A stretch of DNA of 35,424 nt from IMG/VR virus record IMGVR_UViG_3300036860_000228, positions 1 through 35,424 of that record. One strand, given 5' to 3'. The notes beneath the pieces are model-generated. The model was given only the letters and a program-made list of their open reading frames with translations, did no database searches and was not told the origin of the DNA. The translations under genes were made by a program, and so were the position numbers. Source of the DNA: a virus. Shown here one piece after another: positions 22,917 through 30,941 of the stretch. Position 1 is the stretch's first letter; each line of letters starts with the position of its first letter.

Positions 22917-23930
22917 ATGGCACCGGAAACCGACACTCTCGAGGTTGTAGTGGAACCAGCGGGCGACCACTTTGATGTGGCCGTGCCTGACGACATCGCT
23001 GCGCTTTTTCAGGGTAAGAGTGAGCGCGCCCTGAATCCCGATGGAACGGCCCGTCAGATCGAGAAGAAGGCCGAGCCAGCCGTTGCCACTGTGGCAGAGG
23101 CGGGTGGAAAGGCTGCGGTCGAGACGAAGCCCGAGCCCAAGCGAAAGATGAGTACTGCCAGGGCCGCCCAGGTCGCGCGCGCCCAGAAGATCGAAGAGGC
23201 CGCCAACCGTGCCAAGGTTCGGCAGCGTACCACCGACACCAGGGTTCCGATGCCGGCCGTCCCGGAGAAGCGCCGGAACGAGGTGTTGTCGAAGTTCGAG
23301 GAAGTGGCGGGTGCCGGCGACCTGAAGGCCGCGGGCCTTCTGTTGCTGGAAGAGGGTGATCGTCGGGCCTTCGAGCAGTCTCAGCTCGCCGTCATCGCCG
23401 ACCGTGACGCCCGGATCCAGCGTCAGGAGACGCGCGCCCAGGAGAAGTGGAGCGACTGGGACCAGAAGCTGCGCTCGGCCGGCGTCTTTGCCGGCTGTCA
23501 GAAGCTCGGCTACAACGCCGACGGTTCCGTCCGGTATGCCAATCAGGAGATGGGCGAGGCTGTCTACAGCGAGGACAACCCCGCTGAGGCTGCTTACGAG
23601 CTGGCCACTACGATCCTGAAGATCCGGAGCGGTGAGTCGCTCGAGGATGAGATCGAGGAGTCGTTGCAGGAGAAGCCCGCTGCCGCCCCCAAGACTGTCG
23701 TGGCCGCTGCTGCAGCTCCGGTCGCTGCTGTGGCTCACAACGAGATTACGGAAGCCGCCGAATCCGCTCGACCTAAGGGTATCGGCAATCTCGGCAGTGC
23801 CGGATCGCCGCGCATGAGTTTTTCGCGCGCTGACCTGGATCAGCTGATGGAAGTGAACCCAGGGGCCTACATGAAGCTCGTCGAAGCGAACAAGTCGCTC
23901 GGCGACTGGCACATGGGCCGTACCGAGTAG
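22917..23930 (+). CDS. Probable capsid scaffold protein
   Basis: Scaffold proteins guide capsid shell assembly and then leave. This 337-residue protein lies directly upstream of the major capsid gene, the usual place. Its composition fits: Ala/Glu/Lys-rich, with helical coiled-coil-like regions at about 95-210, an Ala/Pro-rich linker (residues 250-280) and a C-terminal helix-rich part (SFSRADLDQLMEVNPGAYMK). Similar C-termini occur in scaffold proteins of N4-gp56-type phages. ATG 22917 has AAAGAGG/AAAGG upstream. The call is mainly from position and composition. Confidence 0.7.
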   Translation: MAPETDTLEVVVEPAGDHFDVAVPDDIAALFQGKSERALNPDGTARQIEKKAEPAVATVAEAGGKAAVETKPEPKRKMSTARAAQVARAQKIEEAANRAKVRQRTTDTRVPMPAVPEKRRNEVLSKFEEVAGAGDLKAAGLLLLEEGDRRAFEQSQLAVIADRDARIQRQETRAQEKWSDWDQKLRSAGVFAGCQKLGYNADGSVRYANQEMGEAVYSEDNPAEAAYELATTILKIRSGESLEDEIEESLQEKPAAAPKTVVAAAAAPVAAVAHNEITEAAESARPKGIGNLGSAGSPRMSFSRADLDQLMEVNPGAYMKLVEANKSLGDWHMGRTE

Positions 23931-23957
23931 TTACAACCTCACAAGGAGAGATACGTC

Positions 23958-24992
23958 ATGAAGCTCATCGCCAAGCTGTTCGGACTGGTGCTCGGTTTCC
24001 CCGCCATCATGGGTGGTGCCGACACGTCGTTCGCCACGGGCGCCACCGAAACGGTGAAGCGCTGGGCCGCTCGCCTGTGGGTGGAGCTGCCTCGGGAAAT
24101 CTACTTCGGAAAGTTCATGCGTGAAGATGACATGAACACGATCATCGAGGTGAAGCGCGACCTCGAGGGTCAGCCCGGAGACAAGGTTACATTCACGCTG
24201 CTCCAGAAGCTGGGCAACGCGGCCGTGACCGGCGATTCCACGCTGGAAGGCAACGAAGAGGCTATGCAGTTCTATTCCGATGCCGCGACCCTCGACCAGA
24301 ACCGTAACGCGGTTCGTCTGTCGGGCCGCATGTCGGAGCGCCGCACCGCCTTCAACCAGCGTGATTCCGCGAAGACGCTGTTGAAGACGTGGCTTGCCGA
24401 GACCATCGACAACGCCATCTTCACCGGTATGGACCTGGCGCCGACGACCGTTCTGTTCGGTGGTGCTGCGTCGTCCGAGGCTACTCTCGACAGCACGTCG
24501 AAGATCACGCCGTCGCTCATCGACAGGGCCGTGGCCAAGGCCAAGAAGATTCTGCCGAAGATCTGGCCGGTGCGTGTGAATGGCCGCGACTTCTATGTCG
24601 TGCTGCTTCACACCGACGTCGCCTATGACCTTCGTCAGGACGGCGTCTGGAACCAGGCGCAGCGCGAGGCTCAGGAGCGCAGTCCGGACAACCCGATCTT
24701 CAGCGGCGCCCTCGGCTTCTGGAACGGGACGCTGGTCCACGAGCACGAGAAGATCCCGATCTTCACGAACGGTGGTGTCGGCGGTAACCAGCCGGGCGCC
24801 CACAACTACTTTATGGGGCGCCAGGCCGGTATCTTCGCGTGGGGTGCGCGCCCGGAGTGGTGGGAGAAGGAGTTCGACTACGGCAACAAAGTCGGCTTCG
24901 CCATCGGCGCGATCTACGCCTTCAAGAAGGCGGTCTTCAACGCGAACGACCACGCCTTCATCCGCCTGACCACGTACCGGACCAACAACTAG
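23958..24992 (+). CDS. Major capsid protein, N4-gp56 type, with hydrophobic leader
   Basis: The region starting near residue 19 (TSFATGATETVKRWAARLW, then LPREIYFGKFM) and the later NPIFSGALGFWNGTLVHEH and EFDYGNKVGFAIGAIYAFKKA match the N4-gp56 capsid family, which forms the HK97-fold shell. Length (344) is typical. The strong AAGGAG site fits ATG 23958, which adds a hydrophobic, lysine-led N-terminus of about 20 residues (MKLIAKLFGLVLGFPAIMGG) not usual for this family. ATG 24009, where family members would normally begin, has no ribosome binding site. There are no cysteines. The leader may be cleaved, may act in assembly, or may be a signal peptide. Confidence 0.9.
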   Translation: MKLIAKLFGLVLGFPAIMGGADTSFATGATETVKRWAARLWVELPREIYFGKFMREDDMNTIIEVKRDLEGQPGDKVTFTLLQKLGNAAVTGDSTLEGNEEAMQFYSDAATLDQNRNAVRLSGRMSERRTAFNQRDSAKTLLKTWLAETIDNAIFTGMDLAPTTVLFGGAASSEATLDSTSKITPSLIDRAVAKAKKILPKIWPVRVNGRDFYVVLLHTDVAYDLRQDGVWNQAQREAQERSPDNPIFSGALGFWNGTLVHEHEKIPIFTNGGVGGNQPGAHNYFMGRQAGIFAWGARPEWWEKEFDYGNKVGFAIGAIYAFKKAVFNANDHAFIRLTTYRTNN

Positions 24993-25006
24993 TAGGTAGC
25001 GGGTCG

Positions 25007-25032
25007 GCGTCGGGGTCTTCGGGCCCCGGCGC
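25007..25032 (+). terminator. UUCG-capped hairpin after the capsid gene
   Basis: An 11-bp stem, with two G-T pairs, closes a TTCG tetraloop (25018-25021), 14 bases after the capsid stop. No T-run follows, so it is more likely a transcript stabiliser, processing signal or partial terminator that keeps capsid mRNA abundant. Confidence 0.5.
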
Positions 25033-25062
25033 TAACTCGACGCTTACGAGGGGAGACCCAAG

Positions 25063-25593
25063 ATGGCCGCTGGAATGCTCAAGCAGCAGGGCTTCAACGA
25101 CGCGGACCTGGTGGATTACCTCCGGGCGCGCCGCAACATGATCTACACGTATTCAGTGCTGCCGAACCTGGCGCCAGGTTCTGTCAACGCCTTCAACGTG
25201 AAGACGCTGGCGACTGTCAACGCGTCAGCTGATGGTGTGCCGAAGATCGGTACGCTGTTGGCTGACCAGGCCATCTCAGCGACGTATGCTGCACGCGTTC
25301 TGGCGGCCAACCAGGGATATGCATGGCGCTTTGAGTATAACGCGGCGCTCACGGCATTGACGACCTCGGGTCCAGGGGCTATCGTCCCGGCCGGCGCCGG
25401 CGATGCCATCGTGCAGTACTTGCCGATGCCGATCCGGTCGGCTGGTGTGGCGACCTGCGGTTACGCGCTGGTTCAGGGAGTCTTCACGCCCGGTACCACG
25501 AGCTTCACGGCCGGCATGCTGAAGGACGGCGACCCGGATCTCGTGCCCGGCATCAACCTGGCCGGTTACGCGACCGTCGGTCTCGTCAGCTAA
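25063..25593 (+). CDS. Probable head-associated protein
   Basis: This 176-residue protein starts at ATG 25063 with GAGGGGAG upstream. It has a short helix at the start (DADLVDYLRARRNMIYTY), then a Gly/Ala/Thr-rich beta section. Directly downstream of the capsid gene, a decoration or head-completion protein is the likeliest reading, but no family signature is clear. It has no signal peptide. Confidence 0.7.
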   Translation: MAAGMLKQQGFNDADLVDYLRARRNMIYTYSVLPNLAPGSVNAFNVKTLATVNASADGVPKIGTLLADQAISATYAARVLAANQGYAWRFEYNAALTALTTSGPGAIVPAGAGDAIVQYLPMPIRSAGVATCGYALVQGVFTPGTTSFTAGMLKDGDPDLVPGINLAGYATVGLVS

Positions 25594-25648
25594 CACAGGC
25601 GCAAAGGTTTCGCAAAGGAAGTTGTTAGACGAAGGTTACCTACTACAC

Positions 25649-25663
25649 GGCCCCGACAGGGCC
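25649..25663 (+). other. Small hairpin before 25678
   Basis: GGCCC pairs with GGGCC around CGACA, just before the AAGGAG ribosome binding site of the next gene. It may affect translation or mRNA stability. Confidence 0.3.
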
Positions 25664-25677
25664 CAAGGAGCAGTGCA

Positions 25678-26322
25678 ATGGCACGACAGAAGAGCATGGC
25701 GCAACAGATCGAAGAGAGGAATCTCGAGGCCGCGGCTGATGCAGTAGAGGCAACGGCTGAGGCTGAGCAGCAGGAAGAGGGACTCGAGGTCCTGGAGCTG
25801 GTCGAAGAGCAGCAGACCAGGATCCGGTTGCCGTTGATTGAAGGGGCCGCCGTGGTGTACCGCGGCTCCATGAAGAACATGAGCCTCGCGTATGTCGGTC
25901 GAGTGTACGTGCAGGCGACAGAGACGGGCGATAAGGATGCAGAAGGCAAGCCCATCCTGTACGTGACGAAGGAATGCTCGGACGAGGGTACTGAAGGGTA
26001 CGACTTCGCGACGCATGATTCCCGCGGTCGTATCATCACGATCTGGATGACGCCGTCGGCCGGCGAGAAGCGGGTGGTGCCGGGTACCAAGACGGTTCTG
26101 ACGGGCAATCAGTTGCCGCCAGAGCTTCGAGGCCGCCCGTTCAAGACGTGTGAGCACCCGGAGCATCTCCGGATGTTCATGAGGCGGCGCAACGCGAACA
26201 AGGAGCGGGAGTTTGACATTCTGATCCCGCCGCGGGTCAGGCCGGTGTTCGATCAGTACGTGGCGCGGAAGGAATCGGCGCTCAGGATCTCGGAGCAGCA
26301 GTTGCAGGACACGGTGAAGTAG
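25678..26322 (+). CDS. Hypothetical structural-region protein
   Basis: This 214-residue protein starts at ATG 25678 behind AAGGAG. Residues 1-60 are acidic, helical and probably coiled coil. The second part is beta-rich, followed by a basic patch (FMRRRNANKEREFDILIPPRVRP cut into helices) near residues 165-190. Two cysteines are present and no export signal. It could be a neck or connector component because it lies between capsid and tail genes. Confidence 0.7.
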   Translation: MARQKSMAQQIEERNLEAAADAVEATAEAEQQEEGLEVLELVEEQQTRIRLPLIEGAAVVYRGSMKNMSLAYVGRVYVQATETGDKDAEGKPILYVTKECSDEGTEGYDFATHDSRGRIITIWMTPSAGEKRVVPGTKTVLTGNQLPPELRGRPFKTCEHPEHLRMFMRRRNANKEREFDILIPPRVRPVFDQYVARKESALRISEQQLQDTVK

Positions 26323-26352
26323 GCAACCAAGTACCCAACAAGGAGATGTCGC

Positions 26353-26721
26353 ATGCTCAACCAGGGAAACCTGATTCCGCCCGCGGGCGGTAAGGATGTA
26401 AGGAAGTTCGTCCCGGCTGACAAGGACGCGGGGAAGTACGTGTCGAGCGGTGTGCCCAATACGGACGCCATGGGCGACGACGGTCTGTCACTCATCGGGG
26501 ATCCCAGGCAGCCGTTCCAGCTGAACGTCCGGCCCATTGCTGATGGTGTCGGCCCGAAGCCGGACCCCCGGAAGGGCACGCTGCTGCCGGAGTCCGACGA
26601 TGCTCTCGAGCAGTTCGCCGCCATCGAGGCCGCTCAGTTGAGTCAGGGCGTCTTCGAGCACGAGCAGAACGTCGAGGTCCCGCAGGAAGGCTTCAACGAC
26701 CCGGCGAACCTGAAGGTCTAG
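26353..26721 (+). CDS. Hypothetical hydrophilic protein
   Basis: This 122-residue protein starts at ATG 26353 behind AAGGAG. It is Pro/Gly/Asp-rich and probably extended, without cysteine or hydrophobic helix. It ends 3 bases before an exported protein gene. Its role is unknown; a small head or neck protein is possible. Confidence 0.65.
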   Translation: MLNQGNLIPPAGGKDVRKFVPADKDAGKYVSSGVPNTDAMGDDGLSLIGDPRQPFQLNVRPIADGVGPKPDPRKGTLLPESDDALEQFAAIEAAQLSQGVFEHEQNVEVPQEGFNDPANLKV

Positions 26722-26724
26722 GTG

Positions 26725-27153
26725 ATGCGCCGCAGTCGGTTTCTCGTCGCAGCTGCCCTGGCCCTGGCCCTGACGGTTCTGGTTCCACGGGCCGCTGCCC
26801 CGCAGTCGGTGCTGATCTGCAACAACCAGGTTACGGTTCAGGCTGCGGCCTCAACCTCAGTCGTCGCTATCACGGGCGTTGCGAATACCCAGATCTACAT
26901 CTGTGGTGTCGTGGCGAGTGGTACGGCGGCCGGTTTATTCTCGCTTATCGAGGGGACCGGCACCACCTGCGGTACCGGTACATTGGGGATTATCGGTACT
27001 GGGTCGCTACAGCATACGACTCAGATCGGTGTCTTTCTTTCGGTTGGGTCAGATGCTTCGAACTTCAGGGCCATGGTCCGGGGTAATGATGTATGTCTGA
27101 AGTCTGGAGCTGGGGCGACCATTACTTTGACGCTCTCGTATCTACAGAAGTAA
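26725..27153 (+). CDS. Exported beta-rich protein with four cysteines
   Basis: ATG 26725 is preferred over GTG 26722. The 142-residue product begins MRRSRF, then a hydrophobic core of alternating Ala and Leu, and an AAA-P cleavage area near residue 25. The mature chain is Thr/Ala/Val/Gly-rich beta sequence with four cysteines (LIC, YIC, TTC, DVC) that could make two disulfides, and ends TLTLSYLQK. It looks like a small secreted beta-sandwich or appendage module. The phage role is unknown. Confidence 0.75.
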   Translation: MRRSRFLVAAALALALTVLVPRAAAPQSVLICNNQVTVQAAASTSVVAITGVANTQIYICGVVASGTAAGLFSLIEGTGTTCGTGTLGIIGTGSLQHTTQIGVFLSVGSDASNFRAMVRGNDVCLKSGAGATITLTLSYLQK

Positions 27154-27192
27154 ACCCTGCCGCCAGCGCGCGGCCCATAAGGAGAGTAAGCA

Positions 27193-27624
27193 ATGTTGAA
27201 GATGATCAGGAAGCATCGTGTAGTGGCAGCGCTGGCCATGCTGGCCGTGGTCTTCGGTGCCGGTGTTGTGACGGCTCAGGTCACGTCCATCGCGACGGTT
27301 GTGGTTGGTCGTCTCGCGTCTGCTGTGGCTCCACAGCTCGCGGCCGCTTCGCTCTCGGGCTGTGGCACGTCCCCGTCGGTCGTGGGTAACGAGGGTGGTG
27401 CTGTCATCACTATCGGATCGTCGCCGGGCGCCGCCTGCACCGTGACGTTCACGTCTGGTGGCTATTCCAACGCCCCCGCCTGCTTCGCGCTAAACCAGAC
27501 TACGGCTGCCAACTTGGTACCGAAGGTTTCGACCACTACGACGGCCGCCATCATCACGTTCACGGCTGGTCCGACCGCGGCCGACAAGATCAACTTCTTC
27601 TGTGTCGGTGTCAACGGCGGGTAG
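27193..27624 (+). CDS. Exported beta-rich protein with four cysteines
   Basis: ATG 27193 follows AAGGAGAG. The 143-residue product has a basic n-region (KMIRKHR), a hydrophobic core and a VTA cleavage site before QVTS. The mature part is Gly/Thr/Ala/Ser-rich with cysteines in SGC, AAC, PAC and FFC. The style matches the preceding exported protein but the sequences are not clear duplicates. A strong UUCG hairpin follows the gene. Confidence 0.75.
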   Translation: MLKMIRKHRVVAALAMLAVVFGAGVVTAQVTSIATVVVGRLASAVAPQLAAASLSGCGTSPSVVGNEGGAVITIGSSPGAACTVTFTSGGYSNAPACFALNQTTAANLVPKVSTTTTAAIITFTAGPTAADKINFFCVGVNGG

Positions 27625-27673
27625 CAGGTACCAAATAGTAGCTAGCTGATCTACCACGAGTAGAAACAGTACG

Positions 27674-27703
27674 GGGGGCCTGGGGCTTCGGCTCCGGGCC
27701 CCC
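27674..27703 (+). terminator. UUCG-capped 13-bp hairpin
   Basis: A 13-bp stem of almost all G-C pairs closes TTCG (27687-27690). It lies between the exported-protein pair and the tail adaptor gene and lacks a T-run. Shortly after it, GCCTGAAG is repeated at 27713 and 27726. It is the strongest hairpin in the window. Confidence 0.55.
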
Positions 27704-27741
27704 TGCCGTATCGCCTGAAGCGGTAGCCTGAAGGAGACGTC

Positions 27742-28677
27742 GTGCCGGCACCTACCAAAATCGACACCTGGAACGACTGCGTCAATCTCGCACTCCGTAA
27801 GGCCGACGAGCCCAGCGACTATCTGGCGACGGCTATCGGTACCAGTGACTTCGCTGATGCCGCGGCCGCCGCGGCCCTCGAGGTGCTACAGGACCTGTCT
27901 GGCCGGCATCCATGGATATGCCTGAGGAAGAATCCGCCAGGTGCCTTCGCAACGTTCGCGGCCGATGTCACCCCGACCCTGACGGTCCCGAACTCCGGTG
28001 TCGGCGTCGTTTGTACGCTCGGCGCTGGCTATACAGTCCCGGGCTTCCCGAATCTCGTGGGCTTCAAGGTCCGGAAGAACGGCTCCAGCTTCTACAGCTA
28101 CATCACGGCTCACGTGCAGGGCAGTGCCTCCATCACGCTTGACGTCGTTCCGCAGGACTTCGTTGGTGCTGGGGTGTCTGTCACGATCTACCAGGATGAG
28201 TATGATCTGAATGCTGACACCGGTGTCCTGGTGTCCGGCATGTACTCGATCTTCGGATACGAGAGCTATCTGTGGCCCGAGGAGCGTATCAAGACGGAGT
28301 ATCCGGGGCCTGCTGTGTCTTCGAGCTGGCCGCCCCGCGCGTTCGCCCGCATCGGTAAGACCAGGGTCCGGTTCAGCCAGTATCCCAGTCAGGTCATCAG
28401 GGTCGAGTACCAGTACAACCAGGAGGTAGCAGACCCGCTCGTCACCGATCCGACGGGCGCGTTGGCCTCAGCAATCCCGCTGGAGAAGCGGCTCCGAACC
28501 CTCTGGGCGCTCGGCACTACCGCCAAGACCATGCTGTACAAGTCCGATAGCCGCGCCCAGATCATCACGGCCGAGTACGAAGCGAAGATCGATGACCAGT
28601 GGATCTATGAGGGGCGCCTGCTGCGTGGCTGGCAAAGCAAGTACGGCAACACGGCTTGGCGGGGGCCATACGCTTGA
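27742..28677 (+). CDS. Tail adaptor / head-tail connector-like protein
   Basis: The GTG start follows AAGGAG. The 311-residue protein begins with a helical part of a type seen in short-tailed phage connectors: WNDCVNLALRKADEP, then AAAAAALEVLQDLSGRHPW. Later it has ETYLWPEERI-like YESYLWPEERIKTEY and a C-terminal helix region. Such adaptors bind under the portal and start the tail. The order, adaptor followed by hub/nozzle, fits P22- and T7-type tail modules. The assignment rests on style and position. Confidence 0.65.
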   Translation: MPAPTKIDTWNDCVNLALRKADEPSDYLATAIGTSDFADAAAAAALEVLQDLSGRHPWICLRKNPPGAFATFAADVTPTLTVPNSGVGVVCTLGAGYTVPGFPNLVGFKVRKNGSSFYSYITAHVQGSASITLDVVPQDFVGAGVSVTIYQDEYDLNADTGVLVSGMYSIFGYESYLWPEERIKTEYPGPAVSSSWPPRAFARIGKTRVRFSQYPSQVIRVEYQYNQEVADPLVTDPTGALASAIPLEKRLRTLWALGTTAKTMLYKSDSRAQIITAEYEAKIDDQWIYEGRLLRGWQSKYGNTAWRGPYA

Positions 28678-28997
28678 AAAAGAAGATTGCGAAGAGACTG
28701 CCGCGTGGGAAGGCGAAGGCCTCTGACGGGACTGCTATGCGTGGTAAGAAGCCGAGCGGTCATGTCGAGCACGTCATGGTGGAGATCGGGAAAGACGGGT
28801 CTGAGCGGATCCATGTCTATGGGCCCGGCATGGGCACTGAGGACGATGCTCCAGAGGTGAAGAGCGCGCTGGGACAGGGTAGTCCAGCTTCGTTCGTCGA
28901 GGAGGATGCAGATCGAGCGGCGAAGGCTGAGGGCTATGGCGATCTTCAGAGTAAGCGTGCCGCTCTCTCGGAGATGGCCAAGAAGAAGGATCAGTAG
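28674..28997 (+). CDS. Small Lys-rich hypothetical protein
   Basis: The likely start is TTG 28674, overlapping the adaptor stop (TTGA) with GGGGG upstream; TTG 28656 is also possible. The 107-residue product starts with a lysine-rich segment (KKKIAKRLPRGKAK) and has a beta part (HVEHVMVEIGKDGSERIHVY) and an acidic helical end. No export signal is seen. Function is unknown. Confidence 0.6.
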   Translation: MKKKIAKRLPRGKAKASDGTAMRGKKPSGHVEHVMVEIGKDGSERIHVYGPGMGTEDDAPEVKSALGQGSPASFVEEDADRAAKAEGYGDLQSKRAALSEMAKKKDQ

Positions 28998-30941
28998 ATG
29001 ACGCAGTATGCAGGCGTCGTCCCCATCGAGATCCAGTGCGGTCGAGAGGGGCTCTGGGGGATCCGCAACAAGAACATGATCCCTATCGGCGGAGCCGTCC
29101 AGCTCCGTAACGCCACTCTCGAGGATCATACCTGGCGCACAGGTGGCGGGGCTCAGAAGCTTGGTGTTCCGGTGCCTGGCGGAGCTGTACTGATCAACGC
29201 TGGGATAGACTTCTGGCCCACTACTGTGATTCAGCGGGACGTTGTCTCGGCCTCCGACGGTTCCATTCAGAAGGATGATGGTGCTGGAGCTGGTTGGATT
29301 CAGGTCAAGACAGGACTCAGTACAGCTGCTCCCTACAATCCCTACTTTGTGCTGGGTGGTGCTGAGTCGGCCGGCCGGGCCCGGAAGTGTTTCTACTGTG
29401 ACGGTCGCAATCCAGTGCAGGTACTGGAGGGAGACGCTGGTGCTGATGCCTCGATGGCGGACCCTGGGGTAGCGCCGGCAGCTGCGCTGGCGCCCGCTGG
29501 AGCTGGTGTCGATGTCGGGTCTCATACCTGGTACTATTCGTGGGTCAACGCGAATGGCGAGACGTTGATCTCGCCTGGTGTGACGCTGGTGGTGACGGTC
29601 GGGAATCAACAGGTCAATCTGACGGCCATTGCGGTGGGGCCGGCCGGTACCACGAGCCGCAGGATCTACAGGACCAACCTGGCAGGCAAGATCCTGTTCC
29701 TCGCGGCGATCCCGGACAACGTCACGACGACTTTCACCGACATTACACCGGACGCTAACCTGGGTTCCAGCAACCCCTCGGTGCCTGTCACCAACAACAC
29801 GACGGCTACGACTCATCCGCTAGGCCGGCCTCCGGCCGACTGGACCGGTACGAACCAGCCGTCAGGGCTCTGCAGCCACCAGGGCTACATGTGGGGCTTC
29901 GGGAACCCTAACAGTCCCCATACGCTCTACCGGTCGCTTCAGTCGGATCATGAGGACTTTCTGAGCAGTCCCTACAGCTTGAATCTATTTCCTGGTGAGG
30001 CACAATATATAGCGTGTGCCATCAGCTTCAAGGGTGGCATGCTGGTCTACAAGTATCCGATGGGCGCTTACTTTATCGATACGACGGACCCGAATCCCCT
30101 GAACTGGCAGCAGAAGCGTATAGGTAACGCTGGGGCCTCCGGGCCGGCTAACGCGGTGTTGCTCGAGAACGATGCCATCTGGGTGGCGCCTGATGCCTCG
30201 TTCCATCTGGCCAGCGCCACCTATGCGACGGGCTCGGTTCACGCCAGTGATATCGCCTATCGGAAGCTCGGGCAGTTCCCGCGACAGCAGCTGAATGTCA
30301 GTCGCCTGGCCTTTTCGAAGCTCGTCTACTACACCCAGAAGCGTGAGGTGCAGCTGGCCAGCTCGTCGCCAGGCTCCAACCTGATCAATCGTCGACTCGT
30401 ACTAGACCTCAACAGAGAGCAGGACCAGGGCGAGCGATGGCACTTCTGGGATCGGGATGATAATGAGAGTTTATGGCTGCGCCGCGGGGCCGATTCGACT
30501 CCGACGCTCGTCATGGGTGACAATCTTGGTCAGGTCTGGCTACTCGATCAGGTGACTCGCGACAAGGCCGGCATGGCCTATACGTTCGAGTTCTTCATGG
30601 CCGATACCGACTTCAGTCAGTTCGTTCCGCAATGGGCCGGTAAGTGGAAGAATCTACGGTACCTTCAGATCGAATGGGACCCCCATAGCCAGGCCAACTT
30701 GACGATCCAGGTGTTCAGGGATGGGAAGCTGAGCCAGACGATCTCGGTGGTTCTGACTGCCAGCGGTCTCGTGTTACCATTTACCTTACCGGGTATCTTC
30801 GGGGCCGATACCCTTCAGGTGTCGGAAAAGAGGCAGATTCTTGGGCGGGCTCGACGGTTTGCCATCAGGGGATTCATCACTCAGACGGATGCCGACGTCT
30901 CGATCAGCCGTTTGATCTGCGGCGTAGAGGTGGGGGAATAA
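28998..30941 (+). CDS. Tail hub/nozzle-like protein with FN3-like insert
   Basis: This 647-residue protein starts directly after the previous stop. Its N- and C-terminal parts are beta-propeller-like and resemble the gp10-type hub of P22 tails, which forms the channel below the portal. In the middle (about residues 170-255) lies an FN3-like module: SHTWYYSWVNANGETLISPG, then TSRRIYRTNLAGK, then a TTTFTDITPDANLG turn. FN3-like inserts in phage tails often bind sugars on cell surfaces. Recognition is by pattern only; a different nozzle family is possible. Confidence 0.7.
   Translation: MTQYAGVVPIEIQCGREGLWGIRNKNMIPIGGAVQLRNATLEDHTWRTGGGAQKLGVPVPGGAVLINAGIDFWPTTVIQRDVVSASDGSIQKDDGAGAGWIQVKTGLSTAAPYNPYFVLGGAESAGRARKCFYCDGRNPVQVLEGDAGADASMADPGVAPAAALAPAGAGVDVGSHTWYYSWVNANGETLISPGVTLVVTVGNQQVNLTAIAVGPAGTTSRRIYRTNLAGKILFLAAIPDNVTTTFTDITPDANLGSSNPSVPVTNNTTATTHPLGRPPADWTGTNQPSGLCSHQGYMWGFGNPNSPHTLYRSLQSDHEDFLSSPYSLNLFPGEAQYIACAISFKGGMLVYKYPMGAYFIDTTDPNPLNWQQKRIGNAGASGPANAVLLENDAIWVAPDASFHLASATYATGSVHASDIAYRKLGQFPRQQLNVSRLAFSKLVYYTQKREVQLASSSPGSNLINRRLVLDLNREQDQGERWHFWDRDDNESLWLRRGADSTPTLVMGDNLGQVWLLDQVTRDKAGMAYTFEFFMADTDFSQFVPQWAGKWKNLRYLQIEWDPHSQANLTIQVFRDGKLSQTISVVLTASGLVLPFTLPGIFGADTLQVSEKRQILGRARRFAIRGFITQTDADVSISRLICGVEVGE

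Noticed and set aside
24009-24011. ATG 24009 as the true start of the capsid protein
   Set aside because: It would give the usual family N-terminus, but no ribosome binding site precedes it, while 23958 has a strong one.
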